The notes below the pieces were generated by a model. It made no database searches, was not told where the DNA came from, and saw only the letters and a list, made by a program, of their open reading frames with translations. From Cytobacillus pseudoceanisediminis (GTDB lineage Bacteria > Bacillota > Bacilli > Bacillales > Cytobacillaceae): DNA of 64,000 bases. The position numbers and the translations under genes were made by a program. Position 1 is the stretch's first letter; each line of letters starts with the position of its first letter. Of the stretch, positions 58,908 to 64,000 are shown piece by piece. The stretch covers positions 4,182,001 through 4,246,000 of the forward strand of contig NZ_CP097349.1 in assembly GCF_023516215.1 (NCBI RefSeq), given 5' to 3'.

Positions 58908-59858
58908 TTGGAAAATACAGACCAGGCATCCTCACCGTTGATAAAAATGCGCAGAATATTTGGTTATGGGGCTGCCATAGCGGTGACCCCTTATCTGCTG
59001 ATTAAAATTGCCTGGACGTTTGGCCTCTTTCTTCCCACAGAGCAAATGGGCGATGTCAGCTGGCGGGGGATTAACGCAGTTACTGCGGTTGTCGCTGCGG
59101 TTGGCATCCTGCTGGCGATGGCGTTCTGCAGGCCGTGGGGTGAACGGCTGCCTGCATGGCTGGTGGCTCTGCCCATTTGGCTGGGTACCGGTCTTCTCGT
59201 TCCCATGCTGCTGCTGGCACCTGTCCTTGGCCCAGCCGCCATGGTCCTGGATCAGGAAGCAGGTGCCGCTGACTTCTGGGTTTACGAGCAGATCTTCGTT
59301 ATGGTCTCGCTGGTCGGGGCCGGTATTTGCCTGCCTTTGGCTTTAGCAGGATATGCCAAGGCGCGGTGGCCAGAGGCGCTGGGTGGTCCAATCGACTGCG
59401 GGGAGGTGCCGGGGCACACCAGGCAGCTGCAAGTCACGTTTGGCAGACTCGTTGCAGCGGGATGCATTCTCCTCGGCACTATAAAGGTGTTCTGGGCTGC
59501 AGGAGGCACCCTTGGCATAGATCCAAGCATGCTGGATTCCCGTGATTTGTGGTGGCGCCTCTTGACGCTGAGTACAGGCGGCTGGGCATTAGTGGGTGCG
59601 TGGGGCCTATTAGTGCTGATCACCCGCCGCGGGTCGAGGAGGTTTCTGCCGCCAATGGCAGCGGCATGGATCTCGTCGGGCATGCTGTTTTCTTATAACC
59701 TCTTTTCCATCATTCGCCCAGATTTTCAGTCCAGCCCAGAGTACCCTCTGGCACGGGTGCTGAGCACCGAGGCCGGTATTGTATTGGGCGTTATGATGGG
59801 GATGATTCTTCTCCTGGTTCTGCACGACCGGCGGCCAGCACTGATGAGGCAGGAGTAA
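58908..59858 (+). CDS. GC-rich polytopic membrane protein of unknown function
   Basis: A 316-aa protein with about eight TM helices (e.g. AVTAVVAAVGILLAMAFC, LPIWLGTGLLVPMLLLAPVLGP). TTG follows AGGAGGAACTAA. The codons are strongly GC-rich, unlike the flanking AT-rich DNA, and the residue mix (Ala, Gly, Leu, Arg, Trp) resembles actinobacterial membrane proteins. I do not recognise a family. Probable horizontal acquisition; the frame is intact, suggesting selection or recent arrival. Confidence 0.75.
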   Translation: MENTDQASSPLIKMRRIFGYGAAIAVTPYLLIKIAWTFGLFLPTEQMGDVSWRGINAVTAVVAAVGILLAMAFCRPWGERLPAWLVALPIWLGTGLLVPMLLLAPVLGPAAMVLDQEAGAADFWVYEQIFVMVSLVGAGICLPLALAGYAKARWPEALGGPIDCGEVPGHTRQLQVTFGRLVAAGCILLGTIKVFWAAGGTLGIDPSMLDSRDLWWRLLTLSTGGWALVGAWGLLVLITRRGSRRFLPPMAAAWISSGMLFSYNLFSIIRPDFQSSPEYPLARVLSTEAGIVLGVMMGMILLLVLHDRRPALMRQE

Positions 59859-59952
59859 TAGGGGATATACTCGTCCTGCCTCACCAAGCTATTTCCTTTT
59901 CCCTTCATTTGTGTAAAATGATAATAGACTATTTTGGCCCGGGAGGATTTAG

Positions 59953-60942
59953 ATGATTACCATAAAGGAAATTGCAGAAAGGGCGAATGTTTCTCGGACG
60001 ACTGTTTCGAGGGTATTAAATGATTCCGGTTATGTGAGTGAGGATGCAAGGAAAAGGGTCCTGCACGTAATTGAGGAGACCGGTTATGTCCCAAGTGCCC
60101 ATGCGAAGTCACTCCGCACGAAAAAAACAAAGGTTATTGGGGTTATTCTGCCGAAAATCAGCACCGAAACGTCCAGCCGTCTGGTTAATGGAATTGACGA
60201 CGTATTGGCCAGGGAAGGCTATCAGATTCTCCTTGCTAATACTAATCTTCATGCTGAAAAAGAGATAGAATATATACGGCTCCTCAAAAGCAGGAATGTG
60301 GACGGCATGATTCTGTCGGCTACAAATGTGCAGCCTGAATTGATTCAGGAGATCCGTCAGCTGAAAATCCCTTTTATTATGGTGGGTCAGCATGCGGAAG
60401 AATTGACGAATGTGATTTTTGATGAATATCAGGCTGCGAGGGACATGGTTGGCCTCCTAATCAAGAAGGGATATAAAAAAATTGCTTTTATTGGTGTGGA
60501 TGAAGCTGACCGTGCGGTGGGTTACCTCCGGAAAAAAGGATACCTGGATGCAATGAAGGAGCATGAGGTTCCGGTTGAAGAAAGCTGGCTGCAAAAGGGG
60601 ATTTTCGATATAGACTCAGGCGCTGAGTGCATGAAGAGTATCATGGAATCTGCCGAAAATAAACCTCAAGCTGTTCTTGCTGTGACAGATCGTCTGGCAA
60701 TTGGCGCTTTGCAGTATCTCAGGCAAAATGGATTCTCCGTTCCTGGTGATGTAGCGATTGCCGGAATGGGTGGGTCGGAGCTTTCTAAATATATTACACC
60801 AGGCTTAACAACCATCGATTTTTCCTTTGAAGATGCAGGCCGGGAGGCAGCCTTATTAATCCTTCAAAAGGTTAAGGGGGAGCACGGGCAGGAAATAACC
60901 AGAAAAATTAGATATAGACTTGTAGAAAGAGAAAGTATATAA
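59953..60942 (+). CDS. scrR: LacI-family repressor of the sucrose operon
   Basis: A 329-aa LacI/GalR regulator: HTH TIKEIAERANVSRTTVSRVLNDSGYVSEDAR, then a sugar-binding domain (KVIGVILPKISTETSSRLVNGIDDVLAREGY, VPGDVAIAGMGGSELSKYITPGLTTIDFSFEDAG). The C-terminal pattern is that of ScrR/SacR regulators. ATG follows GGGAGGATTTAG. It lies directly before the sucrose PTS and hydrolase genes, with matching operators in the gap, so it is their likely repressor. Sucrose-6-phosphate or fructose is the expected inducer. Confidence 0.88.
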   Translation: MITIKEIAERANVSRTTVSRVLNDSGYVSEDARKRVLHVIEETGYVPSAHAKSLRTKKTKVIGVILPKISTETSSRLVNGIDDVLAREGYQILLANTNLHAEKEIEYIRLLKSRNVDGMILSATNVQPELIQEIRQLKIPFIMVGQHAEELTNVIFDEYQAARDMVGLLIKKGYKKIAFIGVDEADRAVGYLRKKGYLDAMKEHEVPVEESWLQKGIFDIDSGAECMKSIMESAENKPQAVLAVTDRLAIGALQYLRQNGFSVPGDVAIAGMGGSELSKYITPGLTTIDFSFEDAGREAALLILQKVKGEHGQEITRKIRYRLVERESI

Positions 60943-60950
60943 TAGATGTG

Positions 60951-61072
60951 TAATCGGTTTCATAAGGAAGATAATCGATTACACTTTTATTTTTGCTTTT
61001 ATGGAATCGATTCCACACAGAACGTCCAATTTAAATGGTTATTTTTTTATCCAATGTGGAATCGATTCCACA
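60951..61072 (+). promoter_or_regulatory. Operators of the sucrose operon
   Basis: TGGAATCGATTCCA at 61002-61015 and TGTGGAATCGATTCCACA at 61055-61072, both palindromic. Weaker related sites (ATAATCGATTACAC about 60971-60984; GTAATCGGTTTCA about 60951-60963) lie nearer the repressor gene. They surround the promoter of the PTS gene. Confidence 0.85.
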
Positions 61073-61098
61073 AACATATGAAAATAGGGGTGAAGAGG

Positions 61099-62506
61099 AT
61101 GTCTGAGTATCGTGAAATTGCGGAAGAACTAATTGACGCTGTCGGGGGCAGTGAGAATGTTCACTCAGTAGCCCACTGTGCGACCAGGCTGCGGATCATA
61201 GTGAATGATAAGGAAAAAATTGATCAGGAAAAGGTTGAAAGCATCAATAAAGTAAAAGGGGCTTTCTTCAATTCAGGTCAATATCAGATTATTTTTGGCA
61301 CGGGAACAGTTAATAAAGTCTATGAAGAAGTATCCGGCCTGGACATTGAATCTATGTCAGCATCAGAGCAGAAAAAAGAAGCGGTTAAAAGCGGTTCTGC
61401 TTTCCAGAGGGCGATCCGGAAATTCGGGGACGTGTTTGTGCCGATCATTCCAGTCCTTGTCGCGACAGGACTCTTTATGGGATTGCGCGGACTGGTGATG
61501 CAGGAGGAAATTCTCGCTTTATTCGGCATGACGGCATCGGATGTGTCGGAAAATTTCATTTTATTTACGCAGGTACTGACGGATACGGCATTTATCTTCC
61601 TGCCGGCTCTTGTTGCCTGGTCAACCTTTAGAGTGTTTGGCGGGACTCCAATCATTGGTTTAATCCTAGGGTTGATGCTTGTGAGTCCTTCCCTGCCAAA
61701 TGCGTGGGATGTGGCAGGCGGTAATGTTGAGCCGATTTACTTTTTGGATTCATTCCGGTTGTTGGCTACCAGGCTTCTGTCCTTCCAGCCTTTATTGCCG
61801 GGATTATCGGGGCAAAATTGGAGAGGGTCATTCGAAAACGGGTGCCGGATGCATTGGATCTAATTATTACCCCGTTCTTAACCCTTCTGATCATGATTGG
61901 ATTATCGCTTCTGGTCATTGGGCCGTTGTTTCATATGGTGGAGCAAGGCATCCTGGATGTTACTACGACTGTGCTCTCATGGCCGTTCGGGATCAGCGGC
62001 ATTCTTATCGGTGGTCTTAATCAGCTTATCGTTATCACTGGTGTTCATCATATTTTCAATATGCTGGAGATTCAGCTATTGGCTCAGTATAAAAGCAACC
62101 CTTACAACGCAATTGTTACATGTGCCGTTGCAGCCCAGGGGGTGCAACTTTAGCAGTCGCTTTAAAAACACAATCAGCCAAATTAAAGGCTTTGGCTTTC
62201 CCGTCTGCTTTATCCGCATTTTTGGGAATAACCGAGCCGGCGTTGTTCGGTGTCAATCTGCGGTACGGCAAGCCGTTTGTCATGGGACTGATTGGCGGAG
62301 CTGCCGGCGGGTTCGCTGCCTCTCTGCTTCAGCTGAAAGCGACAGGAATGGCAGTTACCGTTATTCCAGGCACCCTTCTTTACTTAAATGGCCAGGTTCT
62401 GCAGTACATCCTAGTCAATGTGATTGCCATTGCAGTGGCCTTTGCCCTGACTTGGATGTTTGGCTACTCGGATAAGGCAAGGAAAGAAGTGGAACAGGGA
62501 CAGTAA
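61099..62506 (+). CDS. scrA: Sucrose-type PTS EIIBC permease (two apparent frameshifts)
   Basis: PTS permease that imports and phosphorylates sucrose. ATG 61099 with AGGGGTG upstream: EIIB domain (about 1-90, MSEYREIAEELIDAVGG...HCATRLRIIV, with the phosphorylated Cys), then EIIC with about ten TM helices. One G is missing near 61747 (restores YFLGFIPVVGYQASVLPAFIAG) and one in the G-run 62137-62141 (restores AAQGGATLAVALK). Corrected length is about 469 aa. No EIIA domain is fused, so it must use a general EIIA-Glc, as sucrose EIIBC proteins do. Confidence 0.9.
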
Positions 62507-62536
62507 CAGAAATTTCAACAGCAAGGATGTTCTAAT

Positions 62537-63976
62537 ATGACTGAAATCGATTTTTTCAAGAAGGCCAGCGAAGAAGCAGAGAGAAATAGGCATTTGGTTC
62601 AGCAGGATCCTTACCGGTTGAAGTATCATCTTATGCCGCCTGTCGGCTTGCTGAATGATCCCAATGGCTTAATCCAATTCAATGGTGTTTATCATGTCTT
62701 TTATCAATGGAATCCGTTTGATACTGCACATGGTGCCAAGTATTGGGGGCATTACACTTCCAGGGATCTCGTCCATTGGAAGGAAGAGCCAGTCGCGCTG
62801 GCTCCGGATCAGTGGTATGACCGGAATGGCTGCTATTCCGGAAGTGCGATAGAGTATGAGGGAAAGCTTTATCTCTTTTATACAGGAAATGTGAAGACGG
62901 AGGATGGCAGGCGTGAGACTTATCAATGTCTTGCCGTATCAGAAGATGGCATCCATTTTGCCAAAAAAGGTCCTGTCCTGGAGCTGCCGGAAAGGTATAC
63001 CGCTCATTTCCGCGATCCGAAGGTCTGGGAAAAGGATGGGCATTTCTATATGGTAGTTGGAGCTCAGACGCCCAATCAGGAGGGTGCGGCTGTCCTGTTT
63101 GCTTCGAAGGATTTATACCATTGGGAGGAACAAGGCAAGATTGCCGGCGCATCGATGAATGGTCTAGAAGACTTCGGCTATATGTGGGAATGTCCCGATC
63201 TATTTGAATTAGATGGACAGGAGATTTTGCTTGTTTCACCGCAGGGGCTTGAGCCGAGCGGGTTTGAATACCATAACCTTTTTCAATCAGGGTATTTTGC
63301 CGGAAAGCTTGATTACGAAAAAGCGATATTTAAACATGGTTCCTTTGTTGAGCTGGATCGCGGCTTTGATTTTTATGCACCGCAAACGTTTAAAGACGAT
63401 TCCGGGAGGCGGATTCTTTATGGATGGATGGGCATGACAGATGAAGACGAATCCAGCCAGCCAACTGTTCCTTATCGCTGGATCCACGCATTGACCATGC
63501 CAAGAGTGCTTGAAATGATAAACGGGAGGCTCTTCCAGAAGCCTGTAAAGGAATTAAAAAAGCTTCGCAAAGATAAGATGGAGCTCCAAAATATAGAGAT
63601 TAATGGAGAAAGCCTGCAACTGGACGGATTAAGTGGGAAAACGGCCGAACTGATGCTGGAATCCTTGAAGAATGTAAGGGGAATGTTCAAAATTGATTTC
63701 CGGAATGAGGCTTCTCTTACTTATAATCCGGATCAAAAGGAAATCCAGCTGCAAAGAAGAAATGTAAAAACAGGAATGCAGGAGTCAAGAACCTGCAAAA
63801 TTTCAAGTCTATCAAAACTGCATGTATTTATGGACCAGTCTTCACTGGAAATTTTCATAAATGGCGGAGAGGAAGTCTTCACACTACGATATTTTCCTGA
63901 TCCGGAGGATGAAACGATTTTCTTTAGCGGGGATGCAGGCTTTTCGGTATCCATGTGGAATCTTGAGAATAAATAA
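62537..63976 (+). CDS. sacA: Sucrose-6-phosphate hydrolase (GH32)
   Basis: A 479-aa GH32 enzyme that splits sucrose-6-phosphate to glucose-6-phosphate and fructose. Catalytic motifs: MPPVGLLNDPNGLI (nucleophile Asp), HFRDPKVW (transition-state Asp) and MWECPDLFEL (acid/base Glu); YSGSA is also present. The C-terminal beta-sandwich (LHVFMDQSSLEIFINGGEEVFTLR) is complete. ATG 30 bases after scrA. No secretion signal, so it is cytoplasmic, as expected behind a PTS. Confidence 0.96.
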   Translation: MTEIDFFKKASEEAERNRHLVQQDPYRLKYHLMPPVGLLNDPNGLIQFNGVYHVFYQWNPFDTAHGAKYWGHYTSRDLVHWKEEPVALAPDQWYDRNGCYSGSAIEYEGKLYLFYTGNVKTEDGRRETYQCLAVSEDGIHFAKKGPVLELPERYTAHFRDPKVWEKDGHFYMVVGAQTPNQEGAAVLFASKDLYHWEEQGKIAGASMNGLEDFGYMWECPDLFELDGQEILLVSPQGLEPSGFEYHNLFQSGYFAGKLDYEKAIFKHGSFVELDRGFDFYAPQTFKDDSGRRILYGWMGMTDEDESSQPTVPYRWIHALTMPRVLEMINGRLFQKPVKELKKLRKDKMELQNIEINGESLQLDGLSGKTAELMLESLKNVRGMFKIDFRNEASLTYNPDQKEIQLQRRNVKTGMQESRTCKISSLSKLHVFMDQSSLEIFINGGEEVFTLRYFPDPEDETIFFSGDAGFSVSMWNLENK

Positions 63977-63997
63977 CTTTTTTAAATGAGGTGTACT

Positions 63998-64000
63998 ATG
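63998..64000 (+). CDS. Start codon of the next sucrose-operon gene (partial)
   Basis: ATG as the last three bases of the window, 9 bases after ATGAGGTG. A fructokinase commonly follows in such operons, but nothing of the coding region is visible. Confidence 0.4.

Overview
The window looks like a chromosomal segment of a low-to-moderate-GC Bacillaceae species (Bacillus/Cytobacillus/Mesobacillus type). The evidence is the conserved walRKHIJ-htrA-(yyzF)-rlmH block, a gntRKPZ operon with the B. subtilis-type operator, Rex-box-controlled ldh-lctP, a guanine-class purine riboswitch, and AGGAGG-type ribosome binding sites throughout. There are no rRNA or tRNA genes. About 25 single-base indels, nearly all missing bases in short homopolymers, break otherwise intact genes, including the essential walR and walK. 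I read these as mostly consensus errors. I annotate the affected genes at full length and give each break point.

Layout. 1-8.9 kb: end of a LysM/G5/M23 cell-wall peptidase, then walR, walK, yycH, yycI, yycJ, htrA, the small yyzF-like gene inside a cluster of DnaA boxes, and rlmH. 8.9-14 kb: DbpA-type DEAD-box helicase, a MocR regulator divergent from a LysE-type exporter with a twin-repeat operator, a LURP-one/YxjI protein, and a decayed helicase fragment. 14.1-19 kb: a polymorphic-toxin locus with a full LXG toxin (LHH nuclease tip), an orphan AHH tip, a 5'-truncated LXG toxin (WHH tip) and two SMI1/KNR4-type immunity genes. 19.4-29.9 kb: YobU/YobV-like regulator pair, AHSA1/SRPBCC protein, amino-acid permease, GNAT acetyltransferase, an XRE-DUF1232 regulator with a perfect palindrome over its promoter, LCP and SEDS cell-wall genes, an MFS transporter and a divergent Crp/Fnr regulator.

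29.86-30.3 kb: tandem array of nine 52-bp hairpin units. 30.3-34.3 kb: purine cluster (guanine deaminase; divergent riboswitch, NCS2 permease, Rieske oxygenase). 34.4-37.1 kb: three Rex boxes, L-lactate dehydrogenase and lactate permease. 37.2-39.4 kb: a third LXG toxin (HNH tip) with an immunity gene. 39.9-41.3 kb: PEP-mutase/isocitrate-lyase-like enzyme and AdaA-like DNA repair regulator. 41.7-48.6 kb: sugar regulon (isomerase, LacI, ribose-type ABC importer, Gfo/Idh dehydrogenase) with three shared operators. 48.7-51.8 kb: DUF418 protein, dead TetR gene, aspartase. 51.8-57 kb: gnt operon. 57.1-57.7 kb: a second 52-bp array of the same class as the first, next to a NERD protein. 58.9-59.9 kb: a GC-rich membrane protein that looks foreign. 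59.9-64 kb: sucrose regulon (LacI/ScrR, PTS EIIBC, sucrose-6-phosphate hydrolase, start of one more gene).

Most notable are the two hairpin arrays. They share an inverted repeat, an 11-nt loop and an exact 52-bp period (five DNA helical turns), but their spacers differ; I know of no described function. Next is the LXG toxin set, whose shared linker DNA joins four different HNH/ENDO VII nuclease tips.
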